The notes under the pieces were generated by a model. The model was not told the origin of the DNA and made no database searches. It saw only the letters and a list, made by a program, of their open reading frames with translations. From LMUY01 sp965199095 (GTDB lineage Bacteria > Pseudomonadota > Alphaproteobacteria > Acetobacterales > Acetobacteraceae): a stretch of 64,000 nt of DNA. The stretch spans positions 276,597 to 340,596 of the forward strand of contig CBDAQM010000008.1 of assembly GCA_965199095.1 (NCBI GenBank), written 5' to 3'. This document shows positions 8,192-15,626 of the stretch, one piece after another (within the stretch, counting starts at the first letter, position 1; the number at the start of each line of letters is the position of its first letter). Made by a program: the position numbers and the translations under genes.

Positions 8192-8944
8192 CTATAGCAG
8201 CCGCTTGGCGCCCTCGCCACCCGTGGCGGGGCCAACGGGTGCGAAGGCGGCTTCACCAGCCGGTCCCGGCGCGAACATCCATGTGGGCGGGCCATGCGCG
8301 GGCAGGGCCAGCAAGGAGGCACAGACCGTGCCGAACCCGTCCTCGGGCGGAACGCTCAGCGCGGCGTCCCGCGGGCCGTCGCGGTCGGCCAGGAGCCGCG
8401 GCCAGTCGCGCCAGTCAGGCGGCTCCGGCGCGGGTGCATCCCGAAAGCGTGGCAAATGGCGGGCGACCCGCGGGCTGGCCGCGTCATCCGGGTCGCGGGC
8501 CGTCACCATGTGCAGGCCGGGCGACAATTCCAGCAGGCTGAGTCGGCCCAAATCGTCGTTGCGCACGACGATGACGCGATCCCGGTCGGCAAGCAGGAGG
8601 TTGAAGCTGCGATAAGCGGCGCCGTCCAACGCCATGATCGCCGCTGCTGCCGCAGCCGCAGACCGATGGTCGAGGGCCAGGAGCGGGAGCAAGCCGCGGC
8701 TTCGCTTGCCGGCCGCCGGGCCAAGGCTACCCGGCCGGTTGAGGATGGCGGCGACGAGGCCGGCGCCGTTCACGCCCATCCAAGTCCCGCCCGCTGCCCG
8801 GTCGCGACCAGCGACGACATCCGGACGGTCGGGCCAATACGGGGCCGGATGGTCCCATGAACGGTCCAGACGTTCATCGCGGTTGGCGGCCAGCAACAGC
8901 GGCCAGGCATGGCCCGGCCGCCGCAAGGTGATGACGGTGCACAC
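8192..8944 (-). CDS. NRDE family protein (TANGO2-like)
   Basis: This 250-residue protein starts directly with MCTVITLRRPG and carries the NRDE signature in LLLAANRDERLDR, followed by WPDRPDVVAGRDRAAGGTW, which define the NRDE/TANGO2 family. The Cys2 position is conserved, as in Ntn-hydrolase-like folds. The biochemical function of bacterial members is not settled; eukaryotic TANGO2 has been linked to heme and lipid handling. The gene lies 24 bases upstream of purC on the same strand and could be cotranscribed with it. Confidence 0.87.
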   Translation of the reverse strand: MCTVITLRRPGHAWPLLLAANRDERLDRSWDHPAPYWPDRPDVVAGRDRAAGGTWMGVNGAGLVAAILNRPGSLGPAAGKRSRGLLPLLALDHRSAAAAAAAIMALDGAAYRSFNLLLADRDRVIVVRNDDLGRLSLLELSPGLHMVTARDPDDAASPRVARHLPRFRDAPAPEPPDWRDWPRLLADRDGPRDAALSVPPEDGFGTVCASLLALPAHGPPTWMFAPGPAGEAAFAPVGPATGGEGAKRLL

Positions 8945-8977
8945 GCCCCATACGATGGGCGCTGCACCCCTCCCTGA

Positions 8978-9208
8978 CTAGCGGTAGAAATGTCCGTGGT
9001 GGTGCCACCGGTGGAATTCCACCCACCGATGGTGCCGCACCCACTCGCGATGCCGCCAGCCATACGGATGGCCGTAATACTGCACCTGCTGCACCAACGA
9101 TGCCGCAGGCACGTTTTCCAATCCCACGGTGGCCGCGGACGCAGTCCCCACCGCCCCGGCGCCCACGAGGCCGGCCAGCGCAGTCAAGGTCAACAAGGTC
9201 TTGCGCAT
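8978..9208 (-). CDS. Small His/Trp-rich exported protein
   Basis: This is a 76-residue precursor with a clear Sec signal peptide (MRKTLLTLTALAGLVGAGAV, predicted cleavage after ASA). The mature C-terminal 33 residues contain nine His, four Trp and several Arg and Tyr, in HR/HH-rich clusters such as WHHHGHFYR. That composition suggests metal or heme binding in the periplasm, but no family is recognised. I chose the ATG at 9208 because AGGAGA lies just upstream; a longer frame to 9244 has no such signal. It sits alone between purB and the NRDE gene. Confidence 0.68.
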   Translation of the reverse strand: MRKTLLTLTALAGLVGAGAVGTASAATVGLENVPAASLVQQVQYYGHPYGWRHREWVRHHRWVEFHRWHHHGHFYR

Positions 9209-9286
9209 TTTAGCTCTCCTTTGCATGCAATGATCAATACGCAATGAGTGTGTCGGTTCCGGGCCGACAATGTGATGAGATTGCGG

Positions 9287-10651
9287 CTAGTCCGCTGCCA
9301 GGGCCGCCATGTCGCCACCTGGCCCGAAGACTCGGTCGAAAACTTGGTCGACGGCCCGCAGATGCATGCCGGACTCCATCGCGGCATCGATCGCGGCGGC
9401 CGAAATGCGTCCCACGACCTCCGGATCGGCCAGCAGGTTGTCGCGGAAGCTGAGGCCGCCGGGTGCATCCAACCGCTCCCACGTCGCCATCGCGTTGCGC
9501 TGGACGATGCGGTAGGCGTCCTCCCGCAGGATGCCGGCCCGCGTGAGCGCCAGCAGGACCTCGCCGCTATGCACCACGCCACGCAGGCTTTCCAGGTTGG
9601 CCAGCATGCGGTCCGGGTGGATGACCAGCTTTTCCATCATGCCGGCGAGCCGCACCAGCGCGAAATCCAGCGCCAGCGTCGCGTCCGGCCCGATCACCCG
9701 TTCCACGCTGCTGTGGCTGATGTCGCGCTCGTGCCACAGCGCCACGTTTTCCAGCGCCGGCACGGCGGCGGCACGGACGATGCGCGCCAGCCCGGTCAGG
9801 TTCTCGCTGAGCACCGGGTTGCGCTTGTGCGGCATGGCGGAACTGCCTTTCTGCCCGGCATGGAAGAACTCCTCCGCCTCGCGCACCTCGCTGCGCTGCA
9901 GGTGGCGGATTTCAATTGACAGCCGCTCCACCCCGCTGGCGATCACGGCCAGCGTGCAGAAGAACTGCGCGTGCCGGTCGCGGGCGATCACCTGGGTGGA
10001 GACCGGCTCCACCGCGAGGCCCAGCGCGTTGGCCACGTGCTGTTCCACGCGCGGGTCGAGATGGGCGTAGGTGCCGACGGCGCCGGAGATGGCGCAGACC
10101 GCCACCTCCGCCCGGGCGGCCAGCAGCCGGGTTCGGTTGCGGGCGAACTCGGCATAGTGGCCGGCCAGTTTCAGCCCGAAGGAGGTCGGCTCGGCATGGA
10201 TGCCGTGGCTGCGGCCGATCGTGGGCGTGTGCTTGTGCTCGATGGCGCGGCGTTTCAGCGCGGCGAGCACCTGGTCCAGATCGGCGAGCAGCAGGTCTGC
10301 CGCCTGGGTCAGTTGCAGCGACAGGCAGGTGTCCAGCACGTCGCTGCTCGTCATGCCCTGGTGGATGAAGCGGCTATCCGGGCCCACGCCCTCCGCCAGC
10401 CAGGTGAGGAAGGCGATGACGTCGTGGCGGGTCTCCGCCTCGATGGCGTCGATGCGGTCCAGGTCGGCCTGGCCCATGGCGGCCAGCATGGGCGCGCCCT
10501 TGGCACGGATGGCGGCGGCGGCGGCGGCGGGGATCGCTCCCAGCGCGGCCATCCCGTCGGCGGCGGCGGCCTCGATTTCGAACCACAGCCGGTAGCGGTT
10601 CACGGGCGCCCAGATGGCGGCCATTGCCGGACGGGTGTAACGCGGGACCAT
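9287..10651 (-). CDS. purB: Adenylosuccinate lyase
   Basis: This fumarase/aspartase-superfamily enzyme cleaves SAICAR to AICAR and adenylosuccinate to AMP. The 454 residues include MVPRYTRPAMAAIW at the N-terminus, TSSDVLDTC, the GRSHGIHAEPT catalytic-His region and the superfamily signature GSSAMPHKRNP. The N-terminal sequence is family-typical, supporting the ATG at 10651. This ATG lies within CCATGG and overlaps by two bases the start codon of the divergent TerC-like gene, so the promoter must lie inside that gene. The neighbourhood with purC and purS is consistent with purine synthesis. Confidence 0.97.
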   Translation of the reverse strand: MVPRYTRPAMAAIWAPVNRYRLWFEIEAAAADGMAALGAIPAAAAAAIRAKGAPMLAAMGQADLDRIDAIEAETRHDVIAFLTWLAEGVGPDSRFIHQGMTSSDVLDTCLSLQLTQAADLLLADLDQVLAALKRRAIEHKHTPTIGRSHGIHAEPTSFGLKLAGHYAEFARNRTRLLAARAEVAVCAISGAVGTYAHLDPRVEQHVANALGLAVEPVSTQVIARDRHAQFFCTLAVIASGVERLSIEIRHLQRSEVREAEEFFHAGQKGSSAMPHKRNPVLSENLTGLARIVRAAAVPALENVALWHERDISHSSVERVIGPDATLALDFALVRLAGMMEKLVIHPDRMLANLESLRGVVHSGEVLLALTRAGILREDAYRIVQRNAMATWERLDAPGGLSFRDNLLADPEVVGRISAAAIDAAMESGMHLRAVDQVFDRVFGPGGDMAALAAD

Positions 10652-11258
10652 GGAGTCACTCCTTCACGTCGACCTTGTAGCCCGATTGGCGGCGCTGGCG
10701 CAGGTGTTGTTCATCGATTTGGTGCTCGCCGGTGACAATGCGGTCGTGGTCGGCATGGCGGTGGCCGGCCTGCCGCCGCGCCAGAAGCGCCGCGCGATCC
10801 TGGGCGGCATCGCCGGCGCCGCGGTCGTGCGGGTCGGCTTGGCCCTGGTGGCGTTGGAGCTGCTGGCGGTGGTGGGGCTGATGCTCGCGGGCGGCATCCT
10901 GCTGGTTTGGGTGTGCTGGCGCATGTATCGCGAGTTGCGGCCGCATCCTCGCCATGCCGCCGCGGCCGCTGCACCGAAATCGCTGTCATCCGCCATGATG
11001 CAAATCTTGCTGGCCGACGTGTCGATGAGTGTGGACAACGTGCTGGCCGTGGCCGGGGCGGCGCACGGCCAACCCGGCGTGCTGATCGCCGGGTTGGTGG
11101 TGTCCGTGGCGATGATGGCGGTTGCCGCCAGCCTCATTGCCCGGCTGCTGGAGCGCTACCGCTGGTTGGCCTGGTTCGGCCTGCTGGTCGTGCTGTTCGT
11201 CGCCTGCAAGCTGATCTGGGAAGGCGGCGAAGACGTCTGGCGCCACCTGCCGGCATGA
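10650..11258 (+). CDS. TerC/YjbE family integral membrane protein
   Basis: This 202-residue polytopic membrane protein has about six to seven hydrophobic segments and two halves with the LVLAGDNAVVVGMA and DVSMSVDNVLAVAG motifs. The paired acidic and Asn residues in the membrane (DN in each half) are the hallmark of the TerC/YjbE family. Several members affect manganese efflux or metal loading of exported proteins, so a metal-export role is the best guess. Its start ATG shares CCATGG with purB on the other strand. Two palindromes follow a few bases after its stop. Confidence 0.87.
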   Translation: MESLLHVDLVARLAALAQVLFIDLVLAGDNAVVVGMAVAGLPPRQKRRAILGGIAGAAVVRVGLALVALELLAVVGLMLAGGILLVWVCWRMYRELRPHPRHAAAAAAPKSLSSAMMQILLADVSMSVDNVLAVAGAAHGQPGVLIAGLVVSVAMMAVAASLIARLLERYRWLAWFGLLVVLFVACKLIWEGGEDVWRHLPA

Positions 11259-11264
11259 AAACCA

Positions 11265-11288
11265 GGGTCCGGACCCCTGTCGACAGGG
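11265..11288. repeat. Two overlapping perfect palindromes
   Basis: A 12-bp palindrome GGGTCCGGACCC (11265-11276) is immediately followed by, and shares bases with, a 14-bp palindrome CCCTGTCGACAGGG (11275-11288). The pair starts seven bases after the TerC-like stop and lies in the 105-base gap between two convergent genes. It could terminate transcription from either side, though there is no T-run, or bind a dimeric protein. Confidence 0.5.
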
Positions 11289-11363
11289 TGGGACGCGCGC
11301 TTGGAGGGTATGTCGCTGCGACGGGAGTTGAGGATGGCGTTGGTGAGGGAAAGCGACTCAGTT

Positions 11364-12089
11364 CTAGTCCCGGTCGTACCCAAACGCGTCCAGGACAGTG
11401 CGGAATTGGGCGTTGAGCCTCTTGCGGTCTTCGGCGTCGAACTGGTCGCGCCACTTGCCGATCCGCTGGTCGCCGATATGCGTGCGATGGATTTGGGTCA
11501 CTTCATCGTAATGGGTGTTGCCTAACCGCCTGGCCCGCTCGCCGGGCAGGTCGGCCAAAGCCTGCCCGAACTGCTTCACCGTCGCGGTCTGGTAGGTGGC
11601 GAAGATCCTGTCCCGCTCGGCCGGATCCAGCGACAGATGGAGGTGCCGGGCAAGCTCCGTAACCGTGCCGGGTGCATCGAAAAAGCGGTCCTCATATCGC
11701 AGCCCGGCGTAGGCGTGGTCCAGGCAGTCGACGATCCGGCTGAAGGCCAAGCTCACGCGGTCGAATGCGCCACGTTTCGTTTCACCAAACCGCTCCATGA
11801 GCGACAGCATCGAATCCCTGGGATCCCGGATGGAGATCACCAGCTTGACGTCCATGTGCGCCAGGAACGCGGCCCAGCTCGCGTCCGGCTCGTGCAGTTT
11901 CCACACGACGATGCGTTCGAGGTGGCGGTGGTCCCGGAACACCGTCCAAGCCCGGTCCACCATGTCGGAGTAGAACGACTCGAAGGTCTTGGAACCACGG
12001 TTCGACAGCCGCAACTCCCGCACCACGTTGAAGACCCAGGTCGATGCGCTGCCGGGCACTCCAAGGGTCGCCGTGATGTCAAGCGGCAA
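11364..12089 (-). CDS. Sulfotransferase-like protein
   Basis: This is a probable PAPS-dependent sulfotransferase fold of about 241 residues. The N-terminal GVPGSASTWVFNVVREL matches the 5'-phosphosulfate loop. SIRDPRDSMLS matches the 3'-phosphate-binding strand (RDPRD...S). HIGDQRIGKWRDQFD resembles the C-terminal GxxGxW loop. The acceptor is unknown. The frame opens with two TTG codons (12095 and 12089); the second has GAGGA seven bases upstream and is preferred. It is transcribed divergently from the ELM1-like gene, which makes a surface-glycan context possible but unproven. Confidence 0.7.
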   Translation of the reverse strand: MPLDITATLGVPGSASTWVFNVVRELRLSNRGSKTFESFYSDMVDRAWTVFRDHRHLERIVVWKLHEPDASWAAFLAHMDVKLVISIRDPRDSMLSLMERFGETKRGAFDRVSLAFSRIVDCLDHAYAGLRYEDRFFDAPGTVTELARHLHLSLDPAERDRIFATYQTATVKQFGQALADLPGERARRLGNTHYDEVTQIHRTHIGDQRIGKWRDQFDAEDRKRLNAQFRTVLDAFGYDRD

Positions 12090-12166
12090 TGACAAATCCT
12101 CGCTGATCGCAAAACCCGCCTCAGACGTATAAGGCGGAAATGTAACGGTTCTATGTCCGGCGCAAC

Positions 12167-13123
12167 TTGACGTTCCGTCATGGACCAGCCGAGAAGCCCG
12201 GTGTGGAAAGCGTCATCCTGGCCGAGGATTTTGCCGGCATGCGGTCCCAGGCGCTCGGCCTGGCGGAAGCAGCCGGGTTGCAGCCCCGCATCGTGGCGTT
12301 GCGCCCGCGTTTGCCTTGGTGGTGGATGCCGGGCCGGTTCTGGCCCTCGCCGTTGCGGGCCGTGCGGCTCCCGCCCCTGGGGGAGCCGCTTGCCATCGGC
12401 TGCGGCGGCAAGGCGGCGCCGGTGCTGGCGGCCCTGCGGCGGCGCGGGACGCTGGCGGTGCAAATCCAGCACCCGCGGATGGACGTCCGCAAGTTCGACC
12501 AGGTGGTCGTGACCCGGCATGACGGGCTAACCGGACCCAACGTCATCGTCACCCGCACCGCCCTGCACCGGGCCACCGCTTTGCGGCTGGCAGCGGCACG
12601 GGGGGAGTGGGCGGCGCGCCTGGCGCATCTGCCCCGCCCCCTGGTCGCCGTGCTGGTCGGCGGCAGCAACGGCCGTTTCCGGTTGGAGGGCGCGGAGGGG
12701 GCGGCGCTCGCCCGCGACCTGGCCGCGATGATGACGCTGGACCGGGTCGGCCTCGCCGTCACGCCGTCCCGACGCACGTCGGCGGCGGCGCAGCGCGCCT
12801 TGCACGACGGGCTCGCGCCGCTCGGCGCGATGGTGTGGGACGGGCAGGGGGACAACCCGTATTTCGGCATGCTGGCCTGTGCCGACGCCATCGTGGTGAC
12901 GGCGGACAGCGTGTCCATGGTGTCGGAGGCGGTGGCGACGTCGGCGCCCGTGCTGCTGGTCGATTTGCCCGGGCGCTCCCGCCGGATCGGCGCCTTCCTG
13001 GACGGGTTGCGGCAGGACGGCCGGGTGCGCAGCTTCCGCGGCCGGCTGGAAACGTGGCCGACATCGCCGCTGGACGACACGCAGGCAGCAGCCGATATGC
13101 TCCGGCATCGCTTGGGACTCTGA
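12167..13123 (+). CDS. ELM1-like (mitochondrial fission ELM1 family) protein
   Basis: This roughly 318-residue protein matches the bacterial family related to plant mitochondrial fission factor ELM1. It has a GT-B-like pattern: GMRSQALGLAEAAG near the start, VQIQHPRMDVRKFDQVV, LVGGSNGRFRLEG, LAVTPSRRTS and YFGMLACADAIVVTADSVSM. The last motif resembles the nucleotide-sugar site of GT-B glycosyltransferases. The enzymatic activity in bacteria is not established. The start is unclear: TTG at 12167 or GTG at 12203. The next gene begins six bases after its stop and is surely cotranscribed. Confidence 0.8.
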   Translation: MTFRHGPAEKPGVESVILAEDFAGMRSQALGLAEAAGLQPRIVALRPRLPWWWMPGRFWPSPLRAVRLPPLGEPLAIGCGGKAAPVLAALRRRGTLAVQIQHPRMDVRKFDQVVVTRHDGLTGPNVIVTRTALHRATALRLAAARGEWAARLAHLPRPLVAVLVGGSNGRFRLEGAEGAALARDLAAMMTLDRVGLAVTPSRRTSAAAQRALHDGLAPLGAMVWDGQGDNPYFGMLACADAIVVTADSVSMVSEAVATSAPVLLVDLPGRSRRIGAFLDGLRQDGRVRSFRGRLETWPTSPLDDTQAAADMLRHRLGL

Positions 13124-13128
13124 CGATC

Positions 13129-15006
13129 ATGCTGGACATCCGGACCTTCGACGCGCGGCAGGGCGGCAACGTGCTCTACAAGGCGTTCGCCCACCCGCTG
13201 GCGGCCGAGGCGGTTGCGCGGCTTGCTGCCGGGCTCGCCGGGCCGCTCGCCGTCTACGACCCGGACGGGGTGGCCGACGCGCTGTTCGCGCTGCATCCGG
13301 ACATGCCGGCGCCCAGCGCGGTGTTCGTTCACGACACGGAACAGCTTGGCCAAATCCGCGCCGGCTGCCGGGCGCAACCCGTCACCGAGCTGCGCCAGTC
13401 CGGTGCGGGCACGCTGCTGGTGGCCAGCTTCGACGCGGCCAAGGTGCGGGACCGCCTCGCGCCGTTGCTGCCCGAAGGCATGGCGATCGTGACCCTGGAC
13501 GAGGCGCGGCTGCCGGCCGCCATGTTGACCAACCCGCGCAAATACCTCGATACGCTGAACTTCGCCACCAACTACGCCTTCTTCCGCGACGCGGACGGGC
13601 TGTCCACCCGGCTGGTGACGGCGAATTACTGGGCGGGCTACGGCGCCACATCCGTCCGCCTGTGGCTGCGCCTGTTCGACGCCGCGGGACTGGTGCTGGC
13701 GGAATGGGAGCAGGCGTTGCCCGCCGGCGTGGGCGGCGTGGTGATCGACAGCGCGGAGGTGCGGGCGCGGTTCGGCCTGCCGCCCTTCTGCGGGCAGTTA
13801 TTCGTGCATGCGGTCGGGGTGGCCGGGCATGACGTGGTGAAATACGCGCTGGACACCTACGGGACGGGCGGCGAGCCGAGCCTGTCCTGCACCCATGACG
13901 CCAATGCCTGGCCGTCCGACCGCTACGCCGGGCTGCCGGCGCCGCGCGAGGGGGAGCGGGTGATCCTCTGGGTGCAGAACAGCCACGCCGCGCCGATCCC
14001 CGCCGGCGCCTTGTCGCTCGACCGCATGGGGGCGGAGCGGCCCGTGGTGCTGGACCGCGCCATTCCGCCCTTCGCCACGGTCGGGCTGGACGTGGCGGCG
14101 ATGTTGCCGGGGCTGCGCTGGCCGGCGCAGGTGGAATTCCGCTCCGGCCGGCACATGGTGCGGCCCCGCTACGAGGTCGTGCAGGATGGGCGCACCCGGA
14201 TCGCCCATGTCAACGTGGAGCGGGCGGATTTACGGCCCGACCCCGGCATCCCCGCGCTGTCGAACCTGCTGGGCCGCGGCTACCTGCTGCCGTTCCCGGT
14301 GCTGCCGCCGGAGCAGTTCTCCACCGTCGTGCAACCGACTCCGATGGCGGAGACCCAGGCCGACCTGCCGATCCGGATCGATGTCTTCGCCGCCGACGGT
14401 CGCCTGGTGGCGGAGCGCTTCCTCGGCTGCCTGCCGCGCAACCATGACCTCGCGCTGGACCTCGCCGAGCTCGGCGCGGAAGGCGGCCATGCCGAGCTGG
14501 TGTATGATTTCCGCGACGGCGGCGGTGCGGATGGCTGGCTGCATTGCCTGGTCCGCTACGAGAACCGCGGCAGCCGCCACGCCGCCGAGACGAGCTTCGG
14601 CGCGCATATCTTCAACACGTTGATGACCTACAAGGGCGAGCCGCAATCCTATAGCGGCCCGCCGCCGGGCTTAACCACCCGGCTCTTCCTCCGCCTGGGG
14701 GAGGGGCCGCATCGCTCCTTCGCGCATCTGATCTACCCGGCGTCCGCCGAGTGGCATCCGTTTTCAAGCACGCGGCTCATCCTGCACGATGCCGAGGGCG
14801 CAGTGCTGGCGGAGCAGACGCTGGCCATCGCCTGCTCCGGCTCCGCCATGGTGTGGCCGCACGAGGTGTTCGGCGCGTCGCTGCTCCGCGCGGCTGGTCC
14901 GCGCGGCTACGTGATGGTGGACGACCGGACTTGCCGCCTGTTCGGCTATCACGGCCTCATGGACGAGGGCGGCGGGTTCTCCCTGGACCACATGTTCGGG
15001 TTCTGA
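13129..15006 (+). CDS. Large unrecognised protein coupled to the ELM1-like gene
   Basis: I do not recognise this 625-residue protein. It has no signal peptide or membrane helix. Residues 1-130 alternate strands and helices in a Rossmann-like way (GPLAVYDPDGVADALFAL, GTLLVASFDAAKVRD). The rest is rich in predicted beta strands, with many aromatic and Pro residues and repeated patterns such as VRLWLRLFDAAG, IRIDVFAADGR and RLILHDAEG, suggesting tandem immunoglobulin-like or jelly-roll folds. Starting six bases after the ELM1-like gene, it very likely works with it. The ATG at 13129 is the first Met of the conserved-looking part; a longer frame upstream is antisense noise from the ELM1-like gene. 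Confidence 0.75.
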   Translation: MLDIRTFDARQGGNVLYKAFAHPLAAEAVARLAAGLAGPLAVYDPDGVADALFALHPDMPAPSAVFVHDTEQLGQIRAGCRAQPVTELRQSGAGTLLVASFDAAKVRDRLAPLLPEGMAIVTLDEARLPAAMLTNPRKYLDTLNFATNYAFFRDADGLSTRLVTANYWAGYGATSVRLWLRLFDAAGLVLAEWEQALPAGVGGVVIDSAEVRARFGLPPFCGQLFVHAVGVAGHDVVKYALDTYGTGGEPSLSCTHDANAWPSDRYAGLPAPREGERVILWVQNSHAAPIPAGALSLDRMGAERPVVLDRAIPPFATVGLDVAAMLPGLRWPAQVEFRSGRHMVRPRYEVVQDGRTRIAHVNVERADLRPDPGIPALSNLLGRGYLLPFPVLPPEQFSTVVQPTPMAETQADLPIRIDVFAADGRLVAERFLGCLPRNHDLALDLAELGAEGGHAELVYDFRDGGGADGWLHCLVRYENRGSRHAAETSFGAHIFNTLMTYKGEPQSYSGPPPGLTTRLFLRLGEGPHRSFAHLIYPASAEWHPFSSTRLILHDAEGAVLAEQTLAIACSGSAMVWPHEVFGASLLRAAGPRGYVMVDDRTCRLFGYHGLMDEGGGFSLDHMFGF

Positions 15007-15034
15007 GCTCGTGGCGGCTGGTTGTCAGCGTCGA

Positions 15035-15295
15035 TCAGGTTGGATGGCCCATGAGCGCGCGAACCGAGATGTCTTCACCCAACGCGGGCCAGTGAATGCC
15101 ATGGCCGCGACCGATGGGTTCCCACGCGCCGCGCTGTTCCGGCGTCGCATCGCGTAGCCGCGGGAACCAGGCTAACGGCACGGACAACTCACGCCCATCC
15201 GACAAAACGATGCGGAGTGCGGAGTCCGTTATCTCCACCTCCGCGGCTGTCGGGTCTGGGTCGGTGTCAGCTACTTGGTTGGCTGTGATATTCAT
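15035..15295 (-). CDS. DUF2442 domain protein
   Basis: This small 86-residue protein carries the DUF2442 core: ALRIVLSDGRELSVPLAWFP followed by LRDATPEQRGAWEPIG and HWPALGEDISVRALM. It overlaps the upstream DUF4160 gene by 29 bases on the same strand. DUF4160-DUF2442 pairs recur in bacteria and have been suggested to form toxin-antitoxin-like modules. Here DUF2442 would be the partner or antidote, but this is inference. Confidence 0.8.
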   Translation of the reverse strand: MNITANQVADTDPDPTAAEVEITDSALRIVLSDGRELSVPLAWFPRLRDATPEQRGAWEPIGRGHGIHWPALGEDISVRALMGHPT

Positions 15296-15512
15296 CCCAT
15301 TTCCTCTGGAACATGTCGCGATGCACCAAAACCAAAGACCGCAACTTGCCTAACTCATGCGCTTTAAAACCATCGGACCTGGCGAGCTCCACTGGTTTCA
15401 GCCAGTATTTTGCTACTTTGCTGCCGTATGCGACATGGATGTGTGCTGGTTCGCCAGGCTCAAAGCTGTAGAAGAAGAAACGGTACCCTTCGCTCCGGAG
15501 GATCGTCGGCAC
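15267..15512 (-). CDS. DUF4160 domain protein
   Basis: This 81-residue protein has the DUF4160 pattern MPTILRSEGYRFFFYSFEPG, then EPAHIHVAYGSKVAKYWLKP and a helical C-terminus. The EPAHIHV motif with paired His is the family hallmark. It is the first gene of a two-gene unit with the overlapping DUF2442 gene. The function is unknown. The arrangement and small size resemble addiction modules, although no nuclease motif is visible. Confidence 0.82.
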   Translation of the reverse strand: MPTILRSEGYRFFFYSFEPGEPAHIHVAYGSKVAKYWLKPVELARSDGFKAHELGKLRSLVLVHRDMFQRKWDEYHSQPSS

Positions 15513-15626
15513 GCGAACGCTCCTTCAAACCAGTCGCATCATGCATGGCCGACCGTCCCCTGGCCTGATAGTAATCATATCGCGTGAGCCGAGCACGATA
15601 CAATCGCGCCGGGGGAGGAGAGACAG

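Noticed and set aside
12178..13377. Long open frame (about 400 codons) on the minus strand
   Set aside because: It lies antisense to the ELM1-like gene and is Ser/Arg/Pro-rich without domain motifs, a common artefact of GC-rich codon use.
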